The notes: generated from the letters alone by a model not told the origin. Shown: positions 1 through 12,841, numbered from the stretch's first letter. The stretch: DNA of 56,440 bases from Burkholderiales bacterium (GCA_019751125.1 JAIENU010000009.1:1-56440), one strand, 5' to 3'. Program-made: numbers and translations.

Positions 1-91
1 AGTCCCCGGCCTTCGCGGCGCCGGTAATCTGGGCTATCATTCGCGCCCCGGCGCAACGGCGTCCGGCGGTTCCGTGGTGGTGGCCCGCAGA

Positions 92-1987
92 ATGACGCAA
101 TTCCCTGAAAAATTTGACGTAATTGTCATTGGTGGCGGCCATGCCGGCACCGAGGCGGCACTTGCCAGCGCGCGCATGGGGCAACGTACGCTGCTGCTGA
201 CCCACAGTGTCGAGACGCTGGGCCAGATGTCCTGCAATCCCTCGATCGGCGGCATCGGCAAGGGCCATCTGGTCAAGGAAGTCGACGCACTGGGTGGTGC
301 CATGGCCGCGGCCACCGATGAGGCCGGCATCCAGTTCCGCATCCTCAATTCGCGTAAGGGTCCAGCCGTTCGTGCAACCCGTGCCCAGGCCGACCGGGTG
401 CTGTACCGGCAGGCCATCCGCAGCCGGCTCGAGAACCAGCCGAATCTGCAGATTTTCCAGCAGGCGGTTGACGACCTGATCGTGCAGGGCGACCGGGTGA
501 CCGGCGTGGTAACCCAGATCGGCCTGCGTTTCGAAGCGCGTGCGGTGGTGTTGACGGCTGGCACTTTTCTGGCCGGCCTGATCCACGTCGGCCTGCAGAA
601 CTACCAAGGCGGCCGCGCCGGCGATCCGCCGGCGGTGAGTCTGGCCTCAAGGCTGCGCGAGCTGAAGCTGCCGGTGGGCCGGTTGAAGACCGGCACGCCG
701 CCGCGTATCGACGGCCGCAGCATTGATTTCAGTGTGATGACCGAGCAGCCCGGTGACGATCCGGCGCCGGTGTTTTCCTTCCTCGGCCGCCGCGAACAGC
801 ATCCGCGGCAATTGCCATGCTGGATCACCCATACCAACGAGCGCACGCATGACGCGATCCGCGGCGGCCTTGACCGTTCGCCGATGTTCACCGGCGTGAT
901 CGAGGGCGTCGGCCCGCGCTACTGCCCGTCGATCGAAGACAAGATCCATCGTTTTGCCGACAAGGATTCGCATCAGATCTTCCTCGAGCCGGAAGGCCTG
1001 ACCGTGCACGAGTACTACCCGAACGGCATCTCAACCAGCCTGCCTTTTGATGTACAGCTGGCGGTGGTGCGTTCGATCCCCGGCCTTGAACAGGCGCACA
1101 TCACACGGCCCGGTTACGCCATCGAATACGACTACTTCGATCCACGCGGCCTGAAGGCCTCGCTGGAGACCAAGGCCATCGGCGGCCTGTTCTTTGCCGG
1201 CCAGATCAACGGCACCACCGGTTACGAAGAAGCCGCGGCCCAGGGCCTGCTTGCCGGCATCAACGCGGCGCTGCAGACCAGCGGCCGCGAAGCCTGGTCC
1301 CCGAGCCGCGACCAGGCCTACCTTGGGGTGCTGGTCGATGACCTGATCACCCGTGGCGTGTCCGAGCCCTATCGCATGTTTACCAGCCGCGCCGAATACC
1401 GGCTGTCGTTGCGCGAGGACAATGCCGACCTGCGCCTGACCGAGACCGGTCGCAAGCTCGGCGTGGTGGATGACCGGCGCTGGGAAGCCTTCGAGCGCAA
1501 GCGCGAGGCGATTGCGCTGGAGCAGCAGCGGCTGAAATCGATCTGGGTCAATCCCCAGAATTTGCCAGAACAGCAAGCCATTGATTTAATTGGTAAATCT
1601 ATAGAACGTGAGTATTCACTCCACGATCTGCTGAGACGTCCGGAAGTGGACTATGCACGGCTGATGACCCTGCCGCAGGCGGGCCCCGGCACGGCCGATG
1701 CACAGGTCGCGGAGCAGGTGGAAATCCAGGCCAAGTACCAGGGCTATATCGAACGCCAGCATGCGGAGATCGAACAGCGCGCACAGCAGGAGGCGCTGCG
1801 CCTGCCAGCCGATCTCGATTACACGCAGGTGCGCGGCCTGTCGATTGAAGTCCAGCAGAAACTGAATCGCGCCAAACCCGAAACCCTGGGCCAGGCTTCG
1901 CGGGTGTCCGGTGTCACGCCGGCGGCGATCTCGGTGTTGCTGGTACACCTGAAGCGGCACACGGCCGCGCTGAAGAAAAGCGCATGA
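92..1987 (+). CDS. mnmG: tRNA uridine-5-carboxymethylaminomethyl modification enzyme MnmG (GidA)
   Basis: FAD-dependent enzyme that, with MnmE, installs the carboxymethylaminomethyl group on U34 of tRNAs. The N-terminal dinucleotide-binding motif [12 protein letters not shown] lies near residues 10-21, and the family motif [23 protein letters not shown] follows around residues 48-70. At 631 aa the length is normal. I chose the ATG at 92 because [16 protein letters not shown] matches family N-termini; an in-frame GTG at 74 would add six residues, and neither has a clear Shine-Dalgarno sequence. A TATCAT at 35-40 could be a -10 element, but no good -35 is visible. The stop overlaps the rsmG start (ATGA), which suggests translational coupling. 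An AT-rich, rare-codon patch lies at about 1570-1625. Confidence 0.97.
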   Translation: MTQFPEKFDVIVIGGGHAGTEAALASARMGQRTLLLTHSVETLGQMSCNPSIGGIGKGHLVKEVDALGGAMAAATDEAGIQFRILNSRKGPAVRATRAQADRVLYRQAIRSRLENQPNLQIFQQAVDDLIVQGDRVTGVVTQIGLRFEARAVVLTAGTFLAGLIHVGLQNYQGGRAGDPPAVSLASRLRELKLPVGRLKTGTPPRIDGRSIDFSVMTEQPGDDPAPVFSFLGRREQHPRQLPCWITHTNERTHDAIRGGLDRSPMFTGVIEGVGPRYCPSIEDKIHRFADKDSHQIFLEPEGLTVHEYYPNGISTSLPFDVQLAVVRSIPGLEQAHITRPGYAIEYDYFDPRGLKASLETKAIGGLFFAGQINGTTGYEEAAAQGLLAGINAALQTSGREAWSPSRDQAYLGVLVDDLITRGVSEPYRMFTSRAEYRLSLREDNADLRLTETGRKLGVVDDRRWEAFERKREAIALEQQRLKSIWVNPQNLPEQQAIDLIGKSIEREYSLHDLLRRPEVDYARLMTLPQAGPGTADAQVAEQVEIQAKYQGYIERQHAEIEQRAQQEALRLPADLDYTQVRGLSIEVQQKLNRAKPETLGQASRVSGVTPAAISVLLVHLKRHTAALKKSA

Positions 1988-2616
1988 ATCTCGCCGCGGG
2001 TCTGGCCAATGGCATTGCTGCGCTTGATATCGAGGTGACGGCCAGTGCTCAGCAACGCATGCTGGATTATCTGGCGTTGGTGTTGAAGTGGAACAAGGCC
2101 TACAACCTGACCGCGGTGCGCGAGCCGGAAAAAATGCTGACCCACCACCTGCTCGATTCACTGGCGGTGCTGCCGCATCTGCGCGGCCCGCGTGTACTTG
2201 ATGTCGGCACCGGTGCCGGTCTGCCCGGCATCCCGCTGGCGCTGGCGCGTCCCGACCTGCAGTTCACGCTGCTCGATTCGAACCAGAAAAAAACCACCTT
2301 CCTGCGCCAGGCGGTGATCGAGCTGAAGCCGGGCAATGTCGAGGTGGTGTGCGAGCGCGTCGAAAGCTGGAGTGCAGGCAGGCTGTTCAACACCGTGGTG
2401 TCACGCGCGTTTTCAGAGCTTTCCGATTTCATCGCCCTCGCCGGGCGGCTTTGTGCAAAGGATGGTGTGGTGATTGCAATGAAGGGCGTCTATCCGCACG
2501 ATGAGCTGGCACAGCTGCCGCAAACCTTCCGCCTGTGCAGCGTGGTGCCGCTGAACATCCCGGGCCTTGGCGCCGAGCGCCATGTCGCGCTGTTGCAACC
2601 GGCGGAGGCGGCATGA
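1984..2616 (+). CDS. rsmG: 16S rRNA (guanine-N7) methyltransferase RsmG (GidB)
   Basis: SAM-dependent methyltransferase that methylates G527 of 16S rRNA. The protein has 210 aa. The AdoMet-binding motif [16 protein letters not shown] sits near residues 72-87 and is followed by [13 protein letters not shown], both diagnostic of RsmG, and the N-terminal stretch [27 protein letters not shown] is typical of the family. It overlaps mnmG by four bases at its start and parA by four bases at its end (ATGA both times). The mnmG-rsmG-parA-parB order is the usual one close to a bacterial replication origin. Confidence 0.97.
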   Translation: MNLAAGLANGIAALDIEVTASAQQRMLDYLALVLKWNKAYNLTAVREPEKMLTHHLLDSLAVLPHLRGPRVLDVGTGAGLPGIPLALARPDLQFTLLDSNQKKTTFLRQAVIELKPGNVEVVCERVESWSAGRLFNTVVSRAFSELSDFIALAGRLCAKDGVVIAMKGVYPHDELAQLPQTFRLCSVVPLNIPGLGAERHVALLQPAEAA

Positions 2617-3383
2617 CGCGCATCATCGCGATCACCAACCAGAAAGGCGGCGTCGGCAAAACCACCACCGGCGTCAATCTTGCCGCAAGCCTGGCTGCGA
2701 CCCAGCGCCGCGTGCTGCTGGTCGACCTCGATCCGCAGGGCAACGCGACCATGGGCAGCGGCATCGACAAACGCGCACTCAGTGCCTCGGTCTATGAAGT
2801 GCTGCTCGGCGAAAAAAACGTGGCCGAGGCGCGCCAACGCGCCAACGCCGGCTATGACGTGCTGCCTTCGAACCGCGAGCTCGCCGGTGCCGAAGTCGAA
2901 TTGATCGAAGTCGAACATCGCGAAACGCGGCTGAAGGATGCGCTGGCCGCGGTCGCCAGCGATTACGACTTCATCCTGATCGACTGCCCGCCGGCGCTGA
3001 ACCTGCTGACGGTGAACGGGCTGACAGCGGCACAGGCGGTGATGATTCCGATGCAGTGTGAGTACTACGCACTCGAAGGTCTCTCCGATCTGGTCGGCAC
3101 CATCAAGCGTGTGCGGGCCCACCTTAACCCGGGCCTGGAGATCGAAGGCCTGCTGCGCACCATGTACGACCCGCGCAACATGCTGGCCCAGCAGGTTTCG
3201 GCGCAACTGCTGCAGCACTTCGGCGACAAGGTGTACCGCACGGTGATTCCGCGCAATGTGCGGCTGGCCGAAGCGCCCAGCCACGGTTTGCCCGCGCTGG
3301 AGTTTGATCGCAGCTCGAAGGGCGCCCAGGCCTACCTGGCCTTGGCTGGCGAAATGCTGAATCGCGCCGAAGTGACGCAGTAA
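2613..3383 (+). CDS. parA: Chromosome-partitioning ATPase ParA (Soj)
   Basis: Deviant-Walker ATPase of 256 aa that moves ParB-parS complexes during chromosome segregation. The deviant Walker A motif NQKGGVGKTTTGVNLA begins around residue 9, Walker B is FILIDCPPALNLLTVNGL, and the C-terminal portion RTVIPRNVRLAEAPSHGLP is characteristic of chromosomal Soj proteins. I chose the ATG at 2613, which overlaps the rsmG stop, because [18 protein letters not shown] is the family N-terminus; the reading frame is open further upstream, but that part lies inside rsmG. parB follows after 35 bp. Confidence 0.97.
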   Translation: MTRIIAITNQKGGVGKTTTGVNLAASLAATQRRVLLVDLDPQGNATMGSGIDKRALSASVYEVLLGEKNVAEARQRANAGYDVLPSNRELAGAEVELIEVEHRETRLKDALAAVASDYDFILIDCPPALNLLTVNGLTAAQAVMIPMQCEYYALEGLSDLVGTIKRVRAHLNPGLEIEGLLRTMYDPRNMLAQQVSAQLLQHFGDKVYRTVIPRNVRLAEAPSHGLPALEFDRSSKGAQAYLALAGEMLNRAEVTQ

Positions 3384-3392
3384 GACACGTTT

Positions 3393-3409
3393 TAAGTAAT
3401 TGTATTTAA
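3393..3409 (+). repeat. AT-rich motif, copy 1 (second copy at 48941-48957)
   Basis: The 17-mer TAAGTAATTGTATTTAA in the parA-parB gap differs at one position from 48941-48957 (TAAGTAATTGTTTTTAA), upstream of the first carboxyltransferase gene. Both copies lie just upstream of a coding start in an otherwise GC-rich sequence. Function is unknown; an AU-rich ribosome-recruiting leader or a protein-binding site are possibilities. Confidence 0.5.
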
Positions 3410-3418
3410 AGGGATTTT

Positions 3419-4282
3419 ATGGTCAAGGCTAAAGGATTGGGGCGTGGACTGGATGCCTTGCTCGGTGGTGACACGGCGCCTGCGCCCGCCGCCGCTTCGG
3501 GTGATGCCACGGCAACGCTGCCAGTGACGGCACTGCAGCCCGGCAAATACCAGCCGCGTGCACGCATGGACCAGGAAGCACTAAACGCCCTTGCCGCTTC
3601 GATCAAGGCCCAGGGCATCATGCAGCCGATTCTGGTGCGGCCGGTCGGTGGCGGCAAACATGAAATCATCGCCGGCGAACGGCGTTGGCGTGCGGCGCGC
3701 ATCGCCGGCCTGTCGAATGTGCCGGTGCTGGTGCGTAATGTGCCGGATCAGCAGGCGCTCGCTGTCGCACTGATCGAGAACATCCAGCGCGAAGATTTGA
3801 ACGCGCTCGAGGAAGCCATCGGCCTCGATCGGCTGATCCGCGAATTCTCGCTGACCCACCAGGCAGTGGCCGATGCCGTGGGCAAGTCGCGTGCGGCGGT
3901 GACCAATCTGCTGCGCCTGCTCGAACTGCCGCCGCCGGTGCGAGAACTGCTCGGCGAAGGCCGGCTCGACATGGGCCATGCGCGGGCCTTGCTGGTGCTG
4001 CCTGCTGAACAGCAGGTGGCACTTGCGCGCGAAATCGCCAGCGAAGGCTGGTCGGTGCGCGAAGTCGAACGCCGGGTCGGTGAACTGCTGAAAAAGGCCA
4101 GCCCGGTGCTGCGCAAGGCCGCGCGCAAGGACCGCGACGTGGCGCGGCTCGAGGAAGAACTGTCCAACAAGCTGGGCACTACGGTGCAGATCAAGACCGG
4201 CGCGCGCAAGGGCAGTGGCCAGCTGGTCATCGCCTACCGCACGCTGGAACAGCTGGATGCCTTGCTCGGCCGGCTCAAATAA
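3419..4282 (+). CDS. parB: Chromosome-partitioning protein ParB (Spo0J), parS-binding
   Basis: DNA-binding CTPase-type partition protein of 287 aa. The N-terminal ParB/Srx domain carries LQPGKYQPRARMD and GERRWRAARIAGLSNVPVL (about residues 80-105). The ENIQREDLNALEEA motif and a helix-turn-helix (about residues 140-165, AVADAVGKSRAAVTNLLRLL) follow, then the C-terminal dimerisation region. The start is MVKAKGLGRGLDALLGG, the usual ParB opening, and AAAGGGA lies just upstream of the ATG as ribosome site. It pairs with parA. I saw no canonical parS palindrome (TGTTTCACGTGAAACA) in the window. Confidence 0.96.
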   Translation: MVKAKGLGRGLDALLGGDTAPAPAAASGDATATLPVTALQPGKYQPRARMDQEALNALAASIKAQGIMQPILVRPVGGGKHEIIAGERRWRAARIAGLSNVPVLVRNVPDQQALAVALIENIQREDLNALEEAIGLDRLIREFSLTHQAVADAVGKSRAAVTNLLRLLELPPPVRELLGEGRLDMGHARALLVLPAEQQVALAREIASEGWSVREVERRVGELLKKASPVLRKAARKDRDVARLEEELSNKLGTTVQIKTGARKGSGQLVIAYRTLEQLDALLGRLK

Positions 4283-4316
4283 AGGCTTCGGACGCAGTGC
4301 AGCAAAATCCGTTGAT

Positions 4317-4346
4317 TTGACGCTATGTCGCGTGCAATTGTAAAAT
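4317..4346 (+). promoter_or_regulatory. Likely sigma-70 promoter of the atp operon
   Basis: TTGACG (4317-4322) and TAAAAT (4341-4346) are separated by 18 bp in the parB-atpI gap. Each differs from consensus at one position (TTGACA, TATAAT). The predicted transcription start is around 4353, just ahead of atpI. This is the only good match in the gap, and it lies where ATP synthase operons usually start. Confidence 0.6.
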
Positions 4347-4368
4347 TTAGAGCTTTCCATGAGCTGGA

Positions 4369-4761
4369 TTGGCCTTTGCATGGCTCATGGTGCACTCGGC
4401 AGTTTTCCTAGTGGCGCCCCTGGTTGTTGCACTGCAGGCATTGATTGCAGGGGTCGGCGCCGCGATCGGCTGGATCTGGTTTGATGCAGCGGTTGCCATT
4501 GCGGTGGCGGCCGGTTCGGGCTGCGCCCTCGCGGGCAGCCTGACCTACGTCGCCGGGCAGCGCCTGATTCCCGGGCGCAGCGCCTCGCGGCTGCTGTGGG
4601 GGCATCTGACCGGGGAAACGCTGAAGGTTGCCGTGGCGCTGGGCTTGTTGTTCTGGGGGTTGAGTATGGAGCGCGGATTTGCCGCGGCTCCGTTTCTGAC
4701 CGGATTCATCGCGGCATTGCTGGCTTATCCGCTGGCGATGGCGCTGGTAACGGGTAAGTAA
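4369..4761 (+). CDS. atpI: ATP synthase assembly-associated protein I (AtpI)
   Basis: Small membrane protein encoded at the head of atp operons; in the family it helps assemble the c-ring. About 130 aa with four hydrophobic segments (roughly residues 8-30, 33-57, 68-90 and 100-125). Identity rests mainly on position immediately before atpB and on the hydrophobic profile, as the family is poorly conserved. The start is uncertain: TTG at 4369 has a weak GAG 5 bp upstream, while ATG at 4387 would remove six residues. It ends 15 bp before atpB. Confidence 0.75.
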   Translation: MAFAWLMVHSAVFLVAPLVVALQALIAGVGAAIGWIWFDAAVAIAVAAGSGCALAGSLTYVAGQRLIPGRSASRLLWGHLTGETLKVAVALGLLFWGLSMERGFAAAPFLTGFIAALLAYPLAMALVTGK

Positions 4762-5601
<840 letters not shown>

Positions 5602-5621
5602 TTTCCAACCTCAGCTTTTAA

Positions 5622-5954
<333 letters not shown>

Positions 5955-5980
5955 TTTTTCTCCCGACAGGGGCTTAAGCC

Positions 5981-6451
5981 ATGAACATCAACGCCACCCT
6001 GCTCGTCCAGGCACTGTCGTTCGCCGCGCTGATCTGGTTCACCGTGCAATTCGTGTGGCCGATGATCACCAGCGCGATGGACGAGCGCACCAAGCGCATC
6101 GCCGACGGTCTGGCTGCAGCCGAAGCCGGCCAGCAGTCGCTCGAGCGTTCGGCAAAGCAGGTCGAGGAAGCGATCAACCAGGCGCGCAGCCGTGCCGCAG
6201 AGATCGTCAGCCAGGCCGAGAAGCGCGCCAGCCAGATGATCGAGGAAGCCAAGGCTTCGGCGAGGACTGAAGGCGAACGCCTGGTTGCCGGCGCCAAGGC
6301 CGAAATCGACCAGGAAGTCGCGCGCGCCAAGGAAACCCTGCGCAGCCAGGTTGCGGCACTCGCAGTCGCTGGCGCCGAGCAGATCCTGAAACGCGAAGTC
6401 GACGCCAAGGCTCACGCCGAGCTGATCGCCGCGGTGCAGAAGCAGCTCTGA
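5981..6451 (+). CDS. atpF: F1Fo ATP synthase subunit b
   Basis: Peripheral stalk subunit of 156 aa. One N-terminal membrane helix (about residues 6-27, [20 protein letters not shown]) is followed by a long charged, Ala-rich coiled coil, the normal layout and length. The family motif [21 protein letters not shown] is present at the membrane exit. It sits 26 bp after atpE and 7 bp before atpH, inside the operon. Only one b gene is present, so the stalk is presumably a b2 homodimer. Confidence 0.96.
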   Translation: MNINATLLVQALSFAALIWFTVQFVWPMITSAMDERTKRIADGLAAAEAGQQSLERSAKQVEEAINQARSRAAEIVSQAEKRASQMIEEAKASARTEGERLVAGAKAEIDQEVARAKETLRSQVAALAVAGAEQILKREVDAKAHAELIAAVQKQL

Positions 6452-6458
6452 TCACGAC

Positions 6459-6995
6459 ATGGCCGAACTCGTCACCATCGCCCGTCCCTACGCCGAAGCC
6501 GCGTTCAAGCTCGCCCGCGAGCAGAACACGCTGCCGGCGTGGTCCGACGCACTGGCACTGATCGACACCGTGGTTGCCGATCCGCAGCTTGCCGCGCTGA
6601 TCGATGCGCCGCAGGTGAGCGCCGCCCAGATCGAGGCACTGATCATCGGCGCCATCGGCAAGCACCTCTCCGGCGAAGCGCGCAACTTCGTGCAGGTGCT
6701 GGCACAGAACCGCCGTCTCGGCGTTGCCGCCCAGATCCGTGCTTCCTTCGAAGCACTGCGCCGCGAGTATGAGGGCGCGATGGAGGCCACCTTGATTTCC
6801 GCGCTGCCGATGGACGACGCGCAGCTGAAATCACTGGTTGCGTCGCTGGAAAAGAAATACGGCCGCAAGATCACGGCCAAAGTCGAACTCGATCCGCAAC
6901 TCATCGGCGGCCTGAAAATCATGGTCGGCGACAAAGTCATCGATGCAACGGTGCGCGGCAAGCTGGACGCCATGGCCGCCGCGCTGACCCACTAG
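6459..6995 (+). CDS. atpH: F1Fo ATP synthase subunit delta
   Basis: Connects the b stalk to the top of the F1 head. It has 178 aa, the normal length. It opens with the family pattern [12 protein letters not shown], and the C-terminal motif [27 protein letters not shown] is diagnostic of the delta/OSCP family. It starts 7 bp after atpF and ends 10 bp before atpA, with AGGAGCAACACC as the atpA ribosome-binding region. Confidence 0.96.
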   Translation: MAELVTIARPYAEAAFKLAREQNTLPAWSDALALIDTVVADPQLAALIDAPQVSAAQIEALIIGAIGKHLSGEARNFVQVLAQNRRLGVAAQIRASFEALRREYEGAMEATLISALPMDDAQLKSLVASLEKKYGRKITAKVELDPQLIGGLKIMVGDKVIDATVRGKLDAMAAALTH

Positions 6996-7005
6996 GAGCA
7001 ACACC

Positions 7006-8547
7006 ATGCAACTGAATCCTTCCGAGATCAGTGAACTCATCAAGAGCCGCATCCAGAATCTCGCCGGTTCCACCGAAGCGCGCACCCAGGGCACGGTGAT
7101 TTCCGTGACCGACGGCATTTGCCGCATCCACGGCCTCGCCGACGTGATGCAGGGCGAGATGCTGGAATTTCCGAAGAACACCTTCGGCCTCGCGCTGAAC
7201 CTCGAGCGCGATTCCGTCGGCGCGGTGATTCTGGGCGAATACGAGCACATCTCCGAGGGCGACACCGTGAAGACCACGGGCCGCATTCTCGAAGTGCCGG
7301 TGGGTCCCGAACTGATCGGCCGCGTTGTCAACTCGCTGGGCCAGCCGATCGACGGCAAAGGCCCGGTCAACGCCAAGATGACGGACGTGATCGAGAAGGT
7401 TGCGCCGGGCGTGATCGCGCGCAAATCGGTGTCGCAGCCGGTGCAGACCGGCCTGAAGTCGATCGATTCGATGGTGCCGGTTGGCCGCGGCCAGCGCGAA
7501 CTGATCATCGGCGACCGCCAGACCGGCAAGACCGCGGTGGCGCTCGACACCATCATCAACCAGAAGGGCAAGGACCTGATCTGCATTTATGTTGCGATCG
7601 GCCAGAAAGCCTCCTCGATCAAGAACGTGGTGCGCAAGCTCGAAGAGCACGGCGCGATGGAATACACCATCGTCGTCGCCGCCACCGCCTCCGAATCCGC
7701 GGCGATGCAGTTCATCGCGCCCTACTCCGGCTGCACCATGGGCGAATACTTCCGTGACCGCGGCCAGGACGCGCTGATCATTTATGACGATCTGACCAAG
7801 CAGGCCTGGGCCTACCGTCAGGTGTCGCTGCTGCTGCGCCGCCCGCCGGGCCGCGAAGCCTACCCCGGTGACGTGTTCTATCTGCACTCGCGTCTGCTCG
7901 AACGCGCTGCCCGTGTTAACGAAGAGTATGTCGAAGCCTTCACCAAGGGCGCCGTCAAAGGCAAAACCGGTTCGCTGACGGCACTGCCGGTCATTGAAAC
8001 CCAGGCCGGTGACGTGACGGCGTTCGTGCCGACCAACGTGATTTCGATTACCGACGGCCAGATCTTCCTCGAGACCGACCTGTTCAACGCCGGCATCCGT
8101 CCCGCGATCAACGCAGGCATTTCGGTGTCGCGCGTCGGCGGCGCCGCACAGACCAAGATCATCAAGAAGCTCGGCGGTGGCGTGCGTCTCGCGCTGGCGC
8201 AGTACCGCGAACTCGCGGCCTTCGCCCAGTTCGCTTCCGACCTCGACGAAGCCACCCGCAAGCAGCTCGAGCGTGGCCGCCTGGTCACCGAACTGATGAA
8301 GCAGCCGCAGTACGAGCCGCTGCAGGTCTGGGAAATGGCGCTGACGCTGTTTGCCGTCAACGGCGGCCACCTCGACGATGTCGAAGTGAAAAAAGCGCTG
8401 GCCGCGGAACGCTCGCTGCGCGAATACGTGAAGTCCAAGTATGGCGATCTGGTGAAACGCATCGAAGACACCAAGGATCTGTCGAAGGACGACGAAGAGA
8501 AGCTGACCGCCGCGATCAAGGATTGGAAGCAGAACGGCTCTTACTAA
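7006..8547 (+). CDS. atpA: F1Fo ATP synthase subunit alpha
   Basis: Regulatory nucleotide-binding subunit of the F1 head, 513 aa. An N-terminal beta-barrel is followed by Walker A GDRQTGKT (about residues 169-176), [33 protein letters not shown] and the ATP-synthase alpha signature around [14 protein letters not shown]. All are intact. A clear AGGAG precedes the ATG. Downstream, atpG follows after a 67-bp AT-rich gap. Confidence 0.98.
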   Translation: MQLNPSEISELIKSRIQNLAGSTEARTQGTVISVTDGICRIHGLADVMQGEMLEFPKNTFGLALNLERDSVGAVILGEYEHISEGDTVKTTGRILEVPVGPELIGRVVNSLGQPIDGKGPVNAKMTDVIEKVAPGVIARKSVSQPVQTGLKSIDSMVPVGRGQRELIIGDRQTGKTAVALDTIINQKGKDLICIYVAIGQKASSIKNVVRKLEEHGAMEYTIVVAATASESAAMQFIAPYSGCTMGEYFRDRGQDALIIYDDLTKQAWAYRQVSLLLRRPPGREAYPGDVFYLHSRLLERAARVNEEYVEAFTKGAVKGKTGSLTALPVIETQAGDVTAFVPTNVISITDGQIFLETDLFNAGIRPAINAGISVSRVGGAAQTKIIKKLGGGVRLALAQYRELAAFAQFASDLDEATRKQLERGRLVTELMKQPQYEPLQVWEMALTLFAVNGGHLDDVEVKKALAAERSLREYVKSKYGDLVKRIEDTKDLSKDDEEKLTAAIKDWKQNGSY

Positions 8548-8582
8548 GCTGTAGTGAGCGCTGACATTCAAGACCGCCCAGT

Positions 8583-8602
8583 AAAATAATCGTTTAAAAA
8601 CA
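8583..8602 (+). repeat. AT-rich motif upstream of atpG (near-identical copy at 21741-21760)
   Basis: The 20-mer AAAATAATCGTTTAAAAACA in the atpA-atpG gap matches 21741-21760 (AAAATAATCGTTTTAAAACA) at 19 of 20 positions. The second copy lies between hemE and priA. In this GC-rich sequence such a match is unlikely by chance. atpG has no clear Shine-Dalgarno sequence, so the stretch could act as an AU-rich translation leader, but its presence in the priA gap on the opposite gene strand argues for a DNA-level role as an alternative. Confidence 0.5.
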
Positions 8603-8614
8603 GACAGTTACGAC

Positions 8615-9478
8615 ATGCCCGGTTCGAAGGAAATCCGCACCAAGATCAAGAGCGTGCAAAACACGCGCAAGATCACCAAGGCCATGGAAATGGTGGCGGC
8701 CTCGAAAATGCGCCGCGCGCAGGAGCGCATGCGCACTGCCCGCCCGTACAGCGAGAAGATCCGCAACGTCGCGGCGAACATCAGCCACGCCAATCCCGAG
8801 TACCGCCACCCTTTCCTGGTGGACCGCGACTCGGTGAAACGTGTCGGCATCATCGTCGTCACCACCGACAAGGGCCTTTGCGGCGGCCTCAACACCAACG
8901 CGCTGCGCCTCGCGCTGAACAAGGTCAAGGAACTCGAAGCGCAGGGCGAGGAAATCGAAGTCTGCGCGATCGGCAACAAGGGCCTCGGCTTCATGCAGCG
9001 GCTCGGCGCCAAGGTGGTGTCGCAGGTCATCGCGCTTGGCGACAAGCCGAACATGGACAAGCTGATCGGCGCGGTGAAGGTGATGCTCGACGGCTACACC
9101 CAGGACCGATTTGACCGCCTGCTGATCGTCTACACCAAGTTCGTCAACACCATGAAACAGGAAGCGGTGGTTGAACAGCTGCTGCCGCTGTCGGGTGATG
9201 CGCTGGGTGCTCCGGAGAGTTCCTGGGACTACATCTACGAACCCGATGCGCAGGTGGTGCTTGACCAGCTGCTGACCCGCTACATCGAAGCACTGATTTA
9301 CCAGGCGGTGTCCGAGAACATGGCCTCCGAGCAGTCGGCACGGATGGTGGCGATGAAGGCGGCCTCGGACAATGCCGCCAACGTGATCGACGAATTGACG
9401 CTGATTTACAACAAGTCCCGCCAGGCCTCCATTACCAAGGAGCTGTCGGAGATCGTGGGCGGCGCTGCAGCCGTCTGA
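8615..9478 (+). CDS. atpG: F1Fo ATP synthase subunit gamma
   Basis: Central rotor shaft subunit, 287 aa. The N-terminal helix [39 protein letters not shown] and the C-terminal helix [52 protein letters not shown] form the antiparallel coiled coil and are typical of the family. The ATG at 8615 is the family start but lacks an obvious Shine-Dalgarno sequence; the leader is AT-rich and carries a repeated motif. Confidence 0.97.
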   Translation: MPGSKEIRTKIKSVQNTRKITKAMEMVAASKMRRAQERMRTARPYSEKIRNVAANISHANPEYRHPFLVDRDSVKRVGIIVVTTDKGLCGGLNTNALRLALNKVKELEAQGEEIEVCAIGNKGLGFMQRLGAKVVSQVIALGDKPNMDKLIGAVKVMLDGYTQDRFDRLLIVYTKFVNTMKQEAVVEQLLPLSGDALGAPESSWDYIYEPDAQVVLDQLLTRYIEALIYQAVSENMASEQSARMVAMKAASDNAANVIDELTLIYNKSRQASITKELSEIVGGAAAV

Positions 9479-10912
<1,434 letters not shown>

Positions 10913-10939
10913 ACGGCAAACCGCCCAAGGAAACCGTCC

Positions 10940-11371
10940 ATGGCTGAAGCCGCACACACCCTGCACGTCGACGTCGTCAGCGCCGAGGAACAGATTTACT
11001 CCGGCGAGGCGGAATTCGTCGTGCTGCCCGGCGAAACCGGCGAGCTCGGCATCTATCCGCGCCACACACCGCTGATCACCCGCATCAAGCCCGGTGAAGT
11101 ACGCATCAAGCCGGCTGGCGGCGGTGCCGAAGAGTTCATCTTCGTCGCTGGTGGTGTGCTCGAAGTGCAGCCCAAGGTTGTCACCGTGCTCGCCGACACC
11201 GCAATCCGCGGTGCCGACCTCGATGAGGCCAAAGCAGTTGAAGCGCTGAAACAGGCCGAGGAAGCGCGCAAAAACGCCCAGGGCAAGCAGGAAGTCGCCA
11301 CCGTCGAAGCCGAACTGGCAATGCTGGCGGCCCAGCTTGCCGCGGTGCGCAAACTGCGCGGCAAGCGCTGA
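10940..11371 (+). CDS. atpC: F1Fo ATP synthase subunit epsilon
   Basis: Rotor-associated regulatory subunit of 143 aa. The N-terminal beta-sandwich carries the family motif [30 protein letters not shown], and the C-terminal helical hairpin (about residues 90-143, rich in Ala, Glu and Gln) is complete. Last gene of the atp operon, 27 bp after atpD, with a strong intrinsic terminator 25 bp downstream. Confidence 0.96.
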   Translation: MAEAAHTLHVDVVSAEEQIYSGEAEFVVLPGETGELGIYPRHTPLITRIKPGEVRIKPAGGGAEEFIFVAGGVLEVQPKVVTVLADTAIRGADLDEAKAVEALKQAEEARKNAQGKQEVATVEAELAMLAAQLAAVRKLRGKR

Positions 11372-11395
11372 GTCTGCAACCCTCGATTCCAGCAA

Positions 11396-11419
11396 GGGCA
11401 GCCTCGGCTGCCCTTTTTT
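11396..11419 (+). terminator. Rho-independent terminator of the atp operon
   Basis: A 7-bp GC stem, GGGCAGC (11396-11402) with GCTGCCC (11407-11413), closes a CTCG tetraloop and is followed by six T residues (11414-11419). It lies between atpC and glmU and points along the operon, so glmU should have its own promoter. Confidence 0.9.
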
Positions 11420-11470
11420 GTTATTACCGGCGGCGGCAGTTGCCGCGAACCTTCATGCGATAATTTCACG

Positions 11471-12841
11471 ATGCGCTTCCAGGTTGTCATTCTTGCCGCA
11501 GGCAAGGGCAAGCGGATGAATTCCGATCTGCCCAAGGTCCTGCATCCGCTGGCCGGCCGCCCCCTGTTGGCCCATGTCATCGCCACTGCGCGCGCGCTGG
11601 CACCGGAACAGATCTGCGTGGTCCACGGCCATGGCGGCGAACAGGTACGCGCAGCCGTGGCCGGCGCCGACCTGCGTTTTGCGCTGCAGGAACCCCAGCT
11701 CGGCACCGGACATGCTGTGCAGCAGGCCCTGCCCCAGCTCGGTGATGCCGCGCAAACGCTGGTGTTGTATGGCGATGTGCCGCTAGTGCGTGCCGAGACC
11801 CTGCGCGGACTGCTGGAAGCTGCCGGCAAGGGTGTCGCCATCCTGACCGCAGAGCTGGTGGATCCCAGCGGTTATGGCCGCATCCTGCGCAACCGGCAAA
11901 AGAAAGTCATCGGCATCGTCGAGCAGAAGGATGCGACGGCCACCCAGCTGAAAATCCGTGAAATCAACACCGGCATCATGGTGCTGCCCACAGCGAAGCT
12001 GAAGCAGTGGCTGCCGAAGCTGCGCAACAAGAACGCGCAAAAAGAGTATTACCTGACCGACCTGGTTGCACTGGCGGTGAAGGATCGGGTTGCGGTCACC
12101 GGCGTCAAGGCTGCCGATGCCGGAGAGACCGAGGGTGTGAACAGCCGGGTACAGCTGGCCCAGCTCGAGCGCATGTTCCAGTCCCGGGAAGCGCTGCGCC
12201 TGCTCGAGGCCGGTGTCACACTGGATGACCCGGCGCGGATCGACATCCGCGGTGAACTGACTTGCGGCCGTGACGTGCGTATTGATGTCGGCTGTGTATT
12301 TGAAGGCCGGGTCAGCCTGGCGGACGGCGTGTCCGTGGGCGCCAACTGCGTGCTGAAAGATATCGCCATCGGTGCCGGTACCCGCATCGAACCCTTCTGC
12401 CATCTCGACAGTGCCACCATTGGCGCCGGCGCACGTATCGGTCCCTATGCCCGCATCCGTCCCGGCACCGAGCTGGCGGACGAGGTGCACATCGGCAATT
12501 TCGTCGAGGTCAAGGCGAGCACACTGGGCCACGGCTCCAAGGCCAACCACCTCGCTTATGTCGGTGACTCGACTGTTGGCCGAGACGTCAATATCGGCGC
12601 CGGCACCATCACCTGCAATTACGACGGTGCGAACAAGCACCGCACCGTGATCGAGGATAACGTGCATATCGGTTCCGACGTGCAGCTGGTGGCACCGGTG
12701 CGTGTGGCACGCGGCACCACCGTTGGTGCCGGCACAACGGTGTGGCAGGACACCGCGCCGGATGGCCTGGTGATCAATCCCAAGCGCCAGGAACAACGCG
12801 GTGATTGGCAACGGCCGCGCAAGGCGCCGAAAAAACAATGA
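11471..12841 (+). CDS. glmU: Bifunctional GlmU: GlcNAc-1-phosphate uridyltransferase / glucosamine-1-phosphate acetyltransferase
   Basis: Catalyses the last two steps to UDP-GlcNAc for peptidoglycan and LPS. It has 456 aa. The N-terminal pyrophosphorylase motif is [22 protein letters not shown]; the C-terminal left-handed beta-helix hexapeptide repeats span about residues 250-430 and contain the acetyltransferase region [24 protein letters not shown]. No Shine-Dalgarno sequence precedes the ATG. A TGCGATAAT extended -10-like sequence ends 6 bp before it, so the transcript could be leaderless. glmS follows 17 bp later. Confidence 0.97.
   Translation: MRFQVVILAAGKGKRMNSDLPKVLHPLAGRPLLAHVIATARALAPEQICVVHGHGGEQVRAAVAGADLRFALQEPQLGTGHAVQQALPQLGDAAQTLVLYGDVPLVRAETLRGLLEAAGKGVAILTAELVDPSGYGRILRNRQKKVIGIVEQKDATATQLKIREINTGIMVLPTAKLKQWLPKLRNKNAQKEYYLTDLVALAVKDRVAVTGVKAADAGETEGVNSRVQLAQLERMFQSREALRLLEAGVTLDDPARIDIRGELTCGRDVRIDVGCVFEGRVSLADGVSVGANCVLKDIAIGAGTRIEPFCHLDSATIGAGARIGPYARIRPGTELADEVHIGNFVEVKASTLGHGSKANHLAYVGDSTVGRDVNIGAGTITCNYDGANKHRTVIEDNVHIGSDVQLVAPVRVARGTTVGAGTTVWQDTAPDGLVINPKRQEQRGDWQRPRKAPKKQ

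Noticed and set aside
10940..11841. Long minus-strand open frames opposite atpD, atpC and glmU (for example 8594-11395)
   Set aside because: Their translations are low-complexity, His/Gly/Arg-rich readings of GC-rich codons on the other strand and show no domain; the plus-strand genes are certain.
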